From Bacteroidota bacterium (GTDB lineage Bacteria > Bacteroidota > Bacteroidia > SXHM01): 12,371 nucleotides of DNA. Under the pieces are notes generated by a model, which saw only the letters and a program-made list of their open reading frames with translations, did not search any database and was not told the DNA's origin. Shown here in pieces: positions 1 to 7,421 of the stretch. The stretch's first letter is position 1; each line of letters starts with the position of its first letter. The DNA is taken from contig SXHM01000275.1 in the NCBI GenBank assembly GCA_005773695.1, positions 1 to 12,371 of the forward strand. Direction: 5' to 3'. Made by a program: the position numbers and the translations under genes.

Positions 1-1084
1 CTTCCCAGTCAAAAACAGTATCGGAAACATGGTAATAAGTAGGCATATATTCAAATGGTTGTAATACTTGCTCTGCCTTTACAATATAATCAACCAACGG
101 AAGATTTATAAAATGGAACATACCATCGGGGGTTGTTGTAAAAGTGTCATAGGTCTCCCATTGCGTATCATCGTCTCCTCGTTTAATAAGCGAAACAAGG
201 ATGTTCTGAAGAGGGGTAGTTCCATTTGACATATAAATAGTTCCGTGAATTTCTCCCGGGCTTTGTATCACCTGTAAATCGTCAGATCCTGAGCAGCCAT
301 CATCGTCTGTTACAGTAAGTGTGTACACCCCAAAATCACCAAACTCATCAACATCAATTATTGGGTTCAAAAGGGTTGGATCATTTAATGCTAATCCCGG
401 TTCCCATAAATACTCAAGCGAACCAATACCTCCGCTTACTACTATGGCTTCGCTCAAAGGCCATTGGCTGCCTTCACAAATAAAAACATCATTCCCCGCT
501 TCTACAATTATTTCGTCAGGCTCACTTACAGTTGCATTGAAAGAAGTGTTACAACCATACGTATCCGATATAGTAACTGAATAATTGCTTGCACAAAGCC
601 CTGTAGCAATAGCGGTTGTTTGAGTGCTGGAGTCGTCCCACAAAAAGTTGTAATTACCATGCGGGGCTATTTGTATGTCCATAGTAGTTGTTCCGTCACA
701 AATGCCAAAACACGAAGCATCAGAGCTAAAAGCTAAACCCATAGGCGGATCAATAACTGTAATGGTTCGCTGAACATTTAGTCCTGTGCAACTTGCCGAA
801 GCAAGATTAAATACAACAATAAAGGAGCCCGACTGTGTGAAGGTGTGTGTTGCATTTGCAACAAATTCAGGATTTGAACCATCGCCAAAATTCCATTGTT
901 TAAAGGTAAGCAATTCGCCACCCAGATCAGATGTATTGGTAAACGAAACCGTAACACCTACACATACGGTATCACCGTTTGCTTCAAGTCCGGTAGTAAA
1001 TGAAGGAATACAGGGAGGTGTGGAATAAACTGAAAATGAACAAAGGATAATTGCAGAAAATAATACGGAAAGTTTTTTAATCAT
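1..1084 (-). CDS. Secreted multidomain protein with PKD, SprB-like and regulatory-like domains (N-terminal part, cut by window edge)
   Basis: The minus-strand frame opens at the ATG at 1084-1082 and stays open for 361 codons to the left edge, so the C-terminus is missing. Residues 1-21 are a signal peptide (MIKKLSVLF, then a hydrophobic run). The cysteine in the hydrophobic run follows a leucine, which does not fit a lipobox, so a lipoprotein is unlikely. Residues about 28-112 resemble a PKD domain with the hallmark WNFGDGS at 64-70. Residues about 118-188 resemble a SprB repeat (CFGICDG, then NFLWDDSSTQT, then YSVTISDTYGC). Residues about 192-272 look like another Ig-like unit ending LTVTDDDGCSG. 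From about 276 (GEIHGTIYMSNGT) comes a carboxypeptidase-regulatory-like or CNA-B-like beta-sandwich. Such architectures are typical of Bacteroidota surface proteins exported by T9SS. A C-terminal sorting domain would lie outside the window, so that route is inferred. No enzymatic domain is visible. The exact function is unknown. Confidence 0.9.
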   Translation of the reverse strand, partial: MIKKLSVLFSAIILCSFSVYSTPPCIPSFTTGLEANGDTVCVGVTVSFTNTSDLGGELLTFKQWNFGDGSNPEFVANATHTFTQSGSFIVVFNLASASCTGLNVQRTITVIDPPMGLAFSSDASCFGICDGTTTMDIQIAPHGNYNFLWDDSSTQTTAIATGLCASNYSVTISDTYGCNTSFNATVSEPDEIIVEAGNDVFICEGSQWPLSEAIVVSGGIGSLEYLWEPGLALNDPTLLNPIIDVDEFGDFGVYTLTVTDDDGCSGSDDLQVIQSPGEIHGTIYMSNGTTPLQNILVSLIKRGDDDTQWETYDTFTTTPDGMFHFINLPLVDYIVKAEQVLQPFEYMPTYYHVSDTVFDWE

Positions 1085-1181
1085 CGTAAATAAAATAATT
1101 TAGGTTCTCTTAATAACGCAAAGAGATACGCAGCTGCGGAGTTTGTAGTTACATGAGTTGTTATTCATTTATTAACAATGA

Positions 1182-2738
1182 TTAATAAACAACCATTTTT
1201 CTGGTTATCCACTGTTCATCATATTGCAGTGAGTAATAGTAAACTCCTGGATTAAGTTGTGCCGCCTTAGCATTGAAAATATATTCGTACTTGCCTTTAT
1301 GAAAAAGTTCAGCTTCATAAAGCGATGCAATTATTTTTCCAGTTACATCATACAGATACAGACTGACAAAACCACCTCTTTCAAGATTAAAACTTATTTG
1401 GGTAGTTTCATTAAAAGGATTGGGTGCATTTTGCTCAAGATTGGCCGGAACAAAAGTAGCGGCTCCTGAATTTTCAATTCCCATTGGTTCAGCATCAATA
1501 AATGCGGTCAATACACTCATTGTATCATTATTATATGCCATCCACATTGGCAAAACCTTATTATTGTAAACAGAAATTCCTGTATAGTCACCGAAAAAAA
1601 TTTCAGAATCAGGAAGAAATGCTTCTGCATTTACTTTATAGTTTATAAAAGAATTACCTCCATCGCCAGAGCGGGCAAGGTAAACATCGGTGCTGTCACT
1701 GCTGTTGTAGTTTCTGCGGTCGTAAAAAACACAATAGATATTTCCGTTCACAGGATCAATGTCCATCCATGTCAGGAATTGTTGCTTCCCGGGGGCATCG
1801 TCATTTACTCTTACAGGAACACTCCAACTATTACCTCCATCTTCTGATTTAATAAGCCACACATCTGTATCAGTTGAACCATTGCGTTGGTCTGTCCAAT
1901 TTACATAAATGGTTCCGTTGTTATCGCACAAAGTAACCGGAAGTCCGTTACTGCGAAAAAGCCCTGTTATATTATAATTCCAGCCACCGGGCATTGAAGT
2001 AATAAATGTTTCGTAAGGCAGCCATGTATTTCCGCCATCAAGACTTTTGTTAAAATACAAACCAAATCCCCAGGCCCACACAACATATATTTCTCCGTTT
2101 GGACCTACAGCCGGTGTTGCTCCTTCCACCGTATAATCACTGTCTAAACAATCTCCTGCTTGTGAACATATTCTTTGCGGAATACTCCATGTTTGTCCGC
2201 TATCTGTTGATTTTGAAAAAAGAATTATTGAGCTGTCACCAGCAGCTGTGCTTTCATAATTATCAAATTGAGTCCATGTAACATAAATCTCATTATTTGC
2301 CGGATTTACAATTGCCTGTTCTTTATCCTGAACCTTTGCCCCATTAAGTCCGGTATACGTTCCGGCACCCCAAGTTAATCCCCCATCGGTTGACTTAGAA
2401 AAAACAATGCGGTCAACCCAATTCCCGTTTTGTGGAGGATTAGCTAAATGAGAAAAATAAAAATTGCCGGCTGTATCTGTAAATATTTCCGGATCACCCC
2501 AAACACCATTTACAGGATCTTCAAGAATATCTACTGTCCACGTTTGCCCGCCATCTGCCGAATAAAATAAATTGTCAATATTTGCTCCGGCCACCACCTG
2601 TTGGGGATTTTTTGGATTGATACAAATAGATACTTCTTCAGGGTCGTTAAAATTGCTGATAAGCACATTAGGAAATTGTGCTGACAAATTAGACAACTGA
2701 AAATAAAAAAGAAATAGGGCAATAAATAATCTGTTCAT
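1182..2738 (-). CDS. Secreted six-Asp-box (BNR/sialidase-fold) beta-propeller with T9SS type A sorting domain
   Basis: This is a complete 518-residue protein. Residues 1-20 are a signal peptide with likely cleavage after LSA. Six Asp-box motifs of the form S-x-D-x-G-x-T/S-W/F lie at residues 60-67, 116-123, 177-184, 232-239, 298-305 and 357-364, about 55-66 residues apart, as in a six-bladed propeller. Residues about 430-518 are a T9SS sorting domain: NAPNPFNETTQISF, then LYDVTGKII, GVYYYSLQ and a basic C-terminal ITRKMVVY. The family expectation is export through the type IX system, with this domain removed and the protein attached to the surface or released. I see no FRIP motif and cannot place a sialidase arginine triad, so the fold is supported but sialidase activity is not. 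It could be a binding propeller or another glycan-active enzyme. It lies 97 bases upstream of another secreted protein on the same strand. The start is fixed by the signal peptide and by a TACTTTTG box 13 bases upstream. Confidence 0.92.
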   Translation of the reverse strand: MNRLFIALFLFYFQLSNLSAQFPNVLISNFNDPEEVSICINPKNPQQVVAGANIDNLFYSADGGQTWTVDILEDPVNGVWGDPEIFTDTAGNFYFSHLANPPQNGNWVDRIVFSKSTDGGLTWGAGTYTGLNGAKVQDKEQAIVNPANNEIYVTWTQFDNYESTAAGDSSIILFSKSTDSGQTWSIPQRICSQAGDCLDSDYTVEGATPAVGPNGEIYVVWAWGFGLYFNKSLDGGNTWLPYETFITSMPGGWNYNITGLFRSNGLPVTLCDNNGTIYVNWTDQRNGSTDTDVWLIKSEDGGNSWSVPVRVNDDAPGKQQFLTWMDIDPVNGNIYCVFYDRRNYNSSDSTDVYLARSGDGGNSFINYKVNAEAFLPDSEIFFGDYTGISVYNNKVLPMWMAYNNDTMSVLTAFIDAEPMGIENSGAATFVPANLEQNAPNPFNETTQISFNLERGGFVSLYLYDVTGKIIASLYEAELFHKGKYEYIFNAKAAQLNPGVYYYSLQYDEQWITRKMVVY

Positions 2739-2751
2739 AGAAAATGCTTCT

Positions 2752-2759
2752 CAAAAGTA
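2752..2759 (-). promoter_or_regulatory. -7 box (TACTTTTG) for the Asp-box protein gene
   Basis: Read on the minus strand this is TACTTTTG, matching the Bacteroidota -7 consensus TAnnTTTG. It ends 13 bases before the ATG at 2738, giving a predicted leader of only about 5-10 bases. No TTTG lies at the standard 19-base spacing. A second identical box lies further upstream at 2796-2803. Confidence 0.55.
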
Positions 2760-2795
2760 CTTGATTTTGCTGCCTTAAACTCCGTGATTAAAAAA

Positions 2796-2809
2796 CAAAA
2801 GTATTTTTG
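2796..2809. promoter_or_regulatory. Divergent overlapping -7 boxes (minus TACTTTTG, plus TATTTTTG)
   Basis: CAAAAGTATTTTTG is a near-palindrome that carries TATTTTTG on the plus strand at 2802-2809 and TACTTTTG on the minus strand at 2796-2803. The two share the central TA. Both match TAnnTTTG. The plus box ends 6 bases before the ATG at 2816, so the HACD-family gene would have almost no leader. The minus box is an alternative promoter for the Asp-box protein gene, with a leader of about 50 bases. Neither has a clear -33 TTTG at 19 bases. Confidence 0.5.
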
Positions 2810-2815
2810 TGTCAT

Positions 2816-3394
2816 ATGAAAACCTACCTCAAACTTTATAACCTCACGCTTGCCATCGGTTGGGCCGCACTACTCACTCTCTATATCCTAAACGGCTGCA
2901 AGTTAGACCAGATTGGGTTAATACTCCTGAATGTCTGCCAGTTTGCAGCTGTGCTGGAAATAATTCATGCAGCATTAAAGATTGTTTCTTCGCCCGTTGT
3001 AACCACCATAAAACAACTCGGTTCACGTTTTATGGTAGTAGTGTTAATTGATTTACTGAAAAGCGATGAATACATGAATGTAGCAGGAATAACAGGGTTG
3101 CATCTTATCATGTTTGCATGGGGCATTACTGAAATAGTACGCTACTCGTTTTATTTTTCGGGGTTGATAGGCAAAGAAGTAAAGTTGCTGGTGTTTCTTC
3201 GTTACACATTATTCCTTTTACTTTATCCAATGGGCGTTACGGGCGAGTTACTTATTATCTACTCCTGGATGGCAAAGGATGGGCTTTCCTTTTCTGCAAA
3301 CGATGTTGTTTTCGGAGCCATCTTTCTCTCCTATTTTATTTTCTTTCCCGGTATGTTCGGACACATGCTTTCTCAGCGGAAAAAGAAGCTGTAA
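2816..3394 (+). CDS. 3-hydroxyacyl-CoA dehydratase family membrane protein (PTPLA/HACD-like)
   Basis: This 192-residue polytopic membrane protein matches the PTPLA/HACD family (eukaryotic HACD1-4, yeast Phs1), which dehydrates (3R)-3-hydroxyacyl-CoA in fatty-acid elongation. Visible family blocks are YLKLYNL near the N-terminus, GW at 15-16, LEIIHAALKIVSS at 47-59, the T-x-x-Q-x-x-S-R equivalent at 64-71 (TIKQLGSR), WGITEIVRYSFY at 102-113 and LRYTLFLLLYPMGVTGELL at 128-146. The catalytic pair of Phs1 (Tyr149, Glu156, seven apart) corresponds here to Tyr137 and Glu144, both present with the same spacing, so an active enzyme is likely. Length fits a core family domain, and the C-terminus is basic (SQRKKKL). 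The ATG at 2816 is preferred over an upstream TTG at 2807, which lies inside the predicted -7 box. It sits alone 55 bases before sucA, which has its own promoter, so no functional link to sucAB is implied. The true substrate in this bacterium is unknown. Confidence 0.88.
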   Translation: MKTYLKLYNLTLAIGWAALLTLYILNGCKLDQIGLILLNVCQFAAVLEIIHAALKIVSSPVVTTIKQLGSRFMVVVLIDLLKSDEYMNVAGITGLHLIMFAWGITEIVRYSFYFSGLIGKEVKLLVFLRYTLFLLLYPMGVTGELLIIYSWMAKDGLSFSANDVVFGAIFLSYFIFFPGMFGHMLSQRKKKL

Positions 3395-3421
3395 AATCAT
3401 AATCGCACGCTTCTAAAACCA

Positions 3422-3429
3422 TACCTTTG
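3422..3429 (+). promoter_or_regulatory. -7 box (TACCTTTG) for sucAB
   Basis: TACCTTTG matches TAnnTTTG and ends 20 bases before the sucA ATG, predicting a leader of about 13-15 bases. There is no TTTG at the standard upstream spacing. A 10-base palindrome AATTGCAATT (3437-3446) falls in the leader just before the ATG. Confidence 0.55.
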
Positions 3430-3449
3430 CTGCCCGAATTGCAATTGAC

Positions 3450-6173
3450 ATGGACAAACACTCCTATTTAAGTAACGCTGATATCTCCTCACTAGAAACT
3501 CTTTACCAACAGTATAAAACCAATCCCGATTCGGTTGAGTTTGGATGGAAAAAATTCTTTGAAGGTTTTGAGTTTTCAAAATATTCAGCTTCCTCTGAAA
3601 TTCCTGAAAATGTTCAGAAAGAGTTTCGTGTAATAAACCTAATTAATGCCTACCGAAAGGTTGGTCACCTTTTTACCAAAACCAACCCTGTGCGCGAGCG
3701 CAGGAAGTACGAACCAACGCTTGCTGTTGAAAATTTCGGGCTGGATAAAAGCGATTTAAACACTGTTTTTCAGGCAGGTTCCGAAATCGGAATTGGTGCT
3801 GCAACTTTGGAAAATATTATTGAGCATCTCTACCAAACCTATTGTCGCAGCGTAGGCTCTGAGTTCATGTATATGCGAAAACCAGAAGTCTTAGGCTGGA
3901 TTCAGAAGCGTTTGGAAAGCACAAAAAACACTCCTTCATTTTCGTTTGAAGAGAAAAAACAAATTCTCACTAAACTGAACGAGGCTGTTGTTTTCGAAAA
4001 TTTTCTACAAAAAAAATTCACCGGACAAAAACGCTTTTCGCTGGAAGGCGCTGAATCATTAATTCCTGCATTAGATGCTATTGTTGAGCGTGGCGCAAAA
4101 CTTGGAATTGCTGAGTTTGTAATTGGAATGGCTCATCGTGGCCGATTAAACGTACTTGCCAACATCCTGAATAAAACCTACGACAAAATTTTTTCTGAGT
4201 TTGAAGGCAAAGATTATGAAGACGATTATTTTGAAGGTGATGTAAAATACCATCAGGGTTTTACTTCCATTGAAAAAACAGAAAGCGGAAAAGATGTGAA
4301 ATTGAATCTTTGTCCAAACCCTTCACACCTTGAAGCAGTTGGTCCCGTGTTAGAGGGTATTGCCCGAGCAAAAATTGAAAAGGATTATCACAATGATGCC
4401 AACTCGCTATGCCCGATTATTATTCACGGTGATGCTGCTATTGCAGCCCAAGGCGTGGTTTATGAAACTGTGCAGATGGCTCAGCTCGATGGTTATAAAA
4501 CAGGAGGAACTATACATTTGGTAATTAACAACCAGGTTGGTTTTACCACCAATTTTGCTGATGCTCGTTCCAGCATTTATTGCACCGATATAGCTAAAGT
4601 AACATTGTCGCCCGTTTTTCATGTTAATGGTGATGATGCAGAAGCTGTGGTTAATACAATTCAACTGGCAATTGAATTCCGACAGACTTTTAAACGCGAT
4701 ATTTTTATTGACCTTTTGTGTTACCGTAAATACGGACACAACGAAGGTGACGAGCCACGTTTCACACAACCTTTGCTCTACAAAATAATTGAAAAACACC
4801 CAAACCCGTTAGAGATTTACAACAAGAAACTAACCGAACAGGGGGTTATAGAAGCAGGACTGGTAAAGGAGATGGAGAAAAAGTTCAATCAGTTTTTACA
4901 GGAAAGACTGGACCAGTCAAAGCAACAAAAAAAAGCAGAAATTATTCCATTTCTTGCAGATGTATGGAAAGGCTTCCGCAGATCAACACCGGAAGATTTT
5001 GATACCTCGCCTGAAACCGGAGTTGATAAAAAAATACTACTCGACATTTCTGAAAAAATTACAGCTATTCCTGAAGGTAAAAAGTTTTTTAAGAAGATGG
5101 AAAAAATCATGCAGGACCGCCACGACATGGTTTTTAAAACCGATAAATTGGATTGGGGAATGGCGGAGTTGCTGGCATACGCATCGCTGCTGAAGGAACG
5201 TTATCCCGTTCGTTTCAGCGGACAGGATGTAGAACGTGGTACTTTTTCGCACCGCCATGCAGTGTTAAAAGTTGAAGATTCGGAAGAGGAGTATGTTCCG
5301 TTGAATCACATCAACGGCAAGCAGGCAGATTTTCAGATTTATAACTCATTGTTATCTGAATATGCAGTAATGGGTTTTGATTACGGTTACGCATTTGCAA
5401 CACCCAATGATCTTACAATTTGGGAAGCGCAATTCGGTGATTTTAACAACGGAGCCCAAATCATCATTGATCAGTTCCTTTGCTGTGCCGAAGAAAAATG
5501 GGATGTAATGAATGGCTTGGTTTTATTTCTGCCTCATGGCTATGAAGGCATGGGTGCAGAGCATAGCAGCGGAAGAATGGAACGTTTCCTTTCGCTTTCT
5601 GCTGATTACAATATGCAGGTTGTTAACTGCACTTCGCCAGCAAACTTCTTTCACGTATTGCGCAGACAAATGAAACGTAATTTCCGTAAACCATTGATTG
5701 CATTTACTCCTAAAAGTTTGTTGCGTCATCCAGCTTGTGTTTCATCGCTTGATGATTTTGCAAACGGTTCGTTCAACGAAGTTTTTGACGATGCAACAGC
5801 AATTGTTAAAGATGTGAAGAAAGTAGTTTTCTGTTCAGGAAAAATCTATTACGAATTACTGGAACAAAAGGAAAAAGCTGTTGACAGCGAAACCGCTATT
5901 ATCCGAGTAGAGCAATTATTTCCCTTGCCTAAAAAACAATTAGATAACATTGTTCAGAAATATAAAAATGCTGAAAAATGGTATTGGGTTCAGGAAGAGC
6001 CGGCAAACATGGGCGCATGGCCGTACATTGTTAGATTGTATCGAAATATTGACCTGGAAGTAATTGCGCGCCCTGATTCGGGTACGCCTGCAACGGGTTC
6101 GCACGAAAGACATTTGCACACTCAACAAAAATTGATTGAAAAAGTATTCAGCAAAACAACTGTAAAAGCATAA
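3450..6173 (+). CDS. sucA: 2-oxoglutarate dehydrogenase E1 component (thiamine diphosphate-dependent)
   Basis: At 907 residues this is close to the usual 900-950 of SucA. It decarboxylates 2-oxoglutarate using thiamine diphosphate and passes the succinyl group to the lipoyl arm of SucB in the TCA cycle, in the cytoplasm. The N-terminal E1 helix (SYLSNADISSLETLYQQY and VEFGWKKFFEGF) is the segment expected to dock on E2. Core motifs follow in order: GMAHRGRLNVLANIL at 226-240, NPSHLEAVGPVLEG at 290-303, HGDAAIAAQG at 326-335, NNQVGFTT at 360-367, and YRKYGHNEGDEPRFTQPLLY at 425-444. The GDA-to-NNQ stretch (about 327-362) corresponds to the thiamine diphosphate/Mg site. The transketolase-like pyrimidine domain carries GQDVERGTFSHRHAV, LSEYAVMGFDYGYA and WEAQFGDFNNGAQ. 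No frameshift or missing block is seen. sucB starts 6 bases after the stop. E3 must be encoded elsewhere. Confidence 0.98.
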   Translation: MDKHSYLSNADISSLETLYQQYKTNPDSVEFGWKKFFEGFEFSKYSASSEIPENVQKEFRVINLINAYRKVGHLFTKTNPVRERRKYEPTLAVENFGLDKSDLNTVFQAGSEIGIGAATLENIIEHLYQTYCRSVGSEFMYMRKPEVLGWIQKRLESTKNTPSFSFEEKKQILTKLNEAVVFENFLQKKFTGQKRFSLEGAESLIPALDAIVERGAKLGIAEFVIGMAHRGRLNVLANILNKTYDKIFSEFEGKDYEDDYFEGDVKYHQGFTSIEKTESGKDVKLNLCPNPSHLEAVGPVLEGIARAKIEKDYHNDANSLCPIIIHGDAAIAAQGVVYETVQMAQLDGYKTGGTIHLVINNQVGFTTNFADARSSIYCTDIAKVTLSPVFHVNGDDAEAVVNTIQLAIEFRQTFKRDIFIDLLCYRKYGHNEGDEPRFTQPLLYKIIEKHPNPLEIYNKKLTEQGVIEAGLVKEMEKKFNQFLQERLDQSKQQKKAEIIPFLADVWKGFRRSTPEDFDTSPETGVDKKILLDISEKITAIPEGKKFFKKMEKIMQDRHDMVFKTDKLDWGMAELLAYASLLKERYPVRFSGQDVERGTFSHRHAVLKVEDSEEEYVPLNHINGKQADFQIYNSLLSEYAVMGFDYGYAFATPNDLTIWEAQFGDFNNGAQIIIDQFLCCAEEKWDVMNGLVLFLPHGYEGMGAEHSSGRMERFLSLSADYNMQVVNCTSPANFFHVLRRQMKRNFRKPLIAFTPKSLLRHPACVSSLDDFANGSFNEVFDDATAIVKDVKKVVFCSGKIYYELLEQKEKAVDSETAIIRVEQLFPLPKKQLDNIVQKYKNAEKWYWVQEEPANMGAWPYIVRLYRNIDLEVIARPDSGTPATGSHERHLHTQQKLIEKVFSKTTVKA

Positions 6174-6179
6174 ACCAAT

Positions 6180-7421
6180 ATGATAGCAGAAATAAAAGTT
6201 CCGAGCCCGGGAGAATCAATCACCGAAGTAGAAATTGCCAACTGGCTTGTTAAAGATGGCGACTATGTTTCCAAAGATGACGAATTGTGTGAGATTGATT
6301 CGGACAAGGCAACGCTGACTGTAAATGCCGAGGAATCGGGAAGTGTAAAAATATTAGCTGCTCCAGGAGAAAAAGTAGCGGTAGGCGCAACTATCTGTAC
6401 TATTGATACTGATGCAAAAACACCTGCTTCAACTGAAAAGAAAAAGGAAAAAGCTGTTGCAGAAGTTGTTGCCACACCTGAGAAAAAACAAGAACTGAAA
6501 GAAGAGAAAAAGAAATCGTATGCCGATGGCATTCCTTCTGTTTCGGCAAAAAAACTGATGGATGAAAATGCTGTTCCGGCTTCAAGAATCAAAGCTACAG
6601 GTAAAGACGGACGAATTACCAAAGGCGATGTGTTGCAGGCAATGTCATCCGGTTTCAGCACGGAGAGCATTTCAATTTCATGGCAAGGCGCAAGGGAAAC
6701 CGACCGGCAGAAGATGAGCAGCCTGCGCAAAAAACTTTCTGAACGTTTGGTAGGTGTAAAAAATCAAACAGCTATGCTAACCACATTCAATGAAGTGGAC
6801 ATGAGCGGAATTATGGAGCTGCGTAAAAAATACAAAGACAAGTTCAAAGAAAAACATGGAGTTGGAGTTGGCTTCATGTCCTTTTTTACCAAAGCTGTTA
6901 CAGAGGCATTGTTTCATTTTCCTGCTGTAAATGCGATGATAGAAGGCGAAGAAATTGTTTACCATAAGTACTGTGATATCGGAATTGCTGTGAGCGCTCC
7001 TAAAGGTTTAATGGTTCCTGTAATCAGAAATGCAGAGATACTTTCATTGGCTGATATTGAAAAATCAATAGCCCTACTTGCTGGTAAAGCTCGCGATGGG
7101 AAATTGAGTATTGATGAAATGACTGGCGGAACATTCACCATCACTAATGGTGGCGTATTTGGTTCTATGCTCAGCACACCGATTTTAAATCCTCCGCAAA
7201 GTGCAATTCTGGGCATGCACAACATTGTGGAGCGTCCTGTTGCAATAAATGGCAAAGTTGAAATCCGACCGATTATGTATGTTGCACTTTCCTACGACCA
7301 CCGTATTATTGACGGAAGAGAATCGGTTGGTTTTCTGGTGAAAGTAAAAGAGATGCTTGAAAATCCTCAGAAGATTTTATTCGGAAGTAAAGCACCGGAA
7401 GAGATTTTATTGGGGCTGTAG
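6180..7421 (+). CDS. sucB: 2-oxoglutarate dehydrogenase E2, dihydrolipoyllysine-residue succinyltransferase
   Basis: This 413-residue protein transfers the succinyl group from the lipoyl arm to CoA and forms the core of the 2-oxoglutarate dehydrogenase complex. Residues 1-77 are one lipoyl domain with the lipoylated lysine at Lys43 in EIDSDKATL. Residues about 78-116 form a linker very rich in Lys and Glu, where E. coli SucB has an Ala/Pro-rich one. The peripheral subunit-binding domain is at about 118-156 ([11 protein letters not shown], then [14 protein letters not shown]). The catalytic acyltransferase domain runs from about 178 to the end, with the active-site DHRIIDG motif giving His374 and Asp378. 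Blocks such as [11 protein letters not shown] and [18 protein letters not shown] are typical of the succinyltransferase branch. The 6-base gap after sucA and absence of another promoter indicate one transcript. Its last 15 bases overlap the end of the opposite-strand protease gene. Confidence 0.98.
   Translation: MIAEIKVPSPGESITEVEIANWLVKDGDYVSKDDELCEIDSDKATLTVNAEESGSVKILAAPGEKVAVGATICTIDTDAKTPASTEKKKEKAVAEVVATPEKKQELKEEKKKSYADGIPSVSAKKLMDENAVPASRIKATGKDGRITKGDVLQAMSSGFSTESISISWQGARETDRQKMSSLRKKLSERLVGVKNQTAMLTTFNEVDMSGIMELRKKYKDKFKEKHGVGVGFMSFFTKAVTEALFHFPAVNAMIEGEEIVYHKYCDIGIAVSAPKGLMVPVIRNAEILSLADIEKSIALLAGKARDGKLSIDEMTGGTFTITNGGVFGSMLSTPILNPPQSAILGMHNIVERPVAINGKVEIRPIMYVALSYDHRIIDGRESVGFLVKVKEMLENPQKILFGSKAPEEILLGL

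Noticed and set aside
321..1028. Plus-strand open frames (321-584 and 786-1028) opposite the PKD protein gene
   Set aside because: They are antisense to a long frame with a signal peptide and recognisable domains; their translations show no family features.
1158..1178. TTGTTA-N9-TAACAA stem as terminator of the Asp-box protein gene
   Set aside because: The six-pair stem is almost all A-T with a long loop and no proper T-run; too weak to call.
2807..2815. TTG start of the HACD-family gene three codons upstream
   Set aside because: It falls inside the predicted -7 box, and the ATG at 2816 starts the family-like MKTYLKLYN.
4407..4799. 130-codon minus-strand open frame inside sucA
   Set aside because: It is a shadow of the strongly conserved sucA coding sequence, with no promoter or domain.
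6263..6730. 155-codon minus-strand open frame inside sucB
   Set aside because: It mirrors the Lys/Glu-rich linker, giving a Ser/Phe-rich low-complexity translation; sucB is certain on the other strand.
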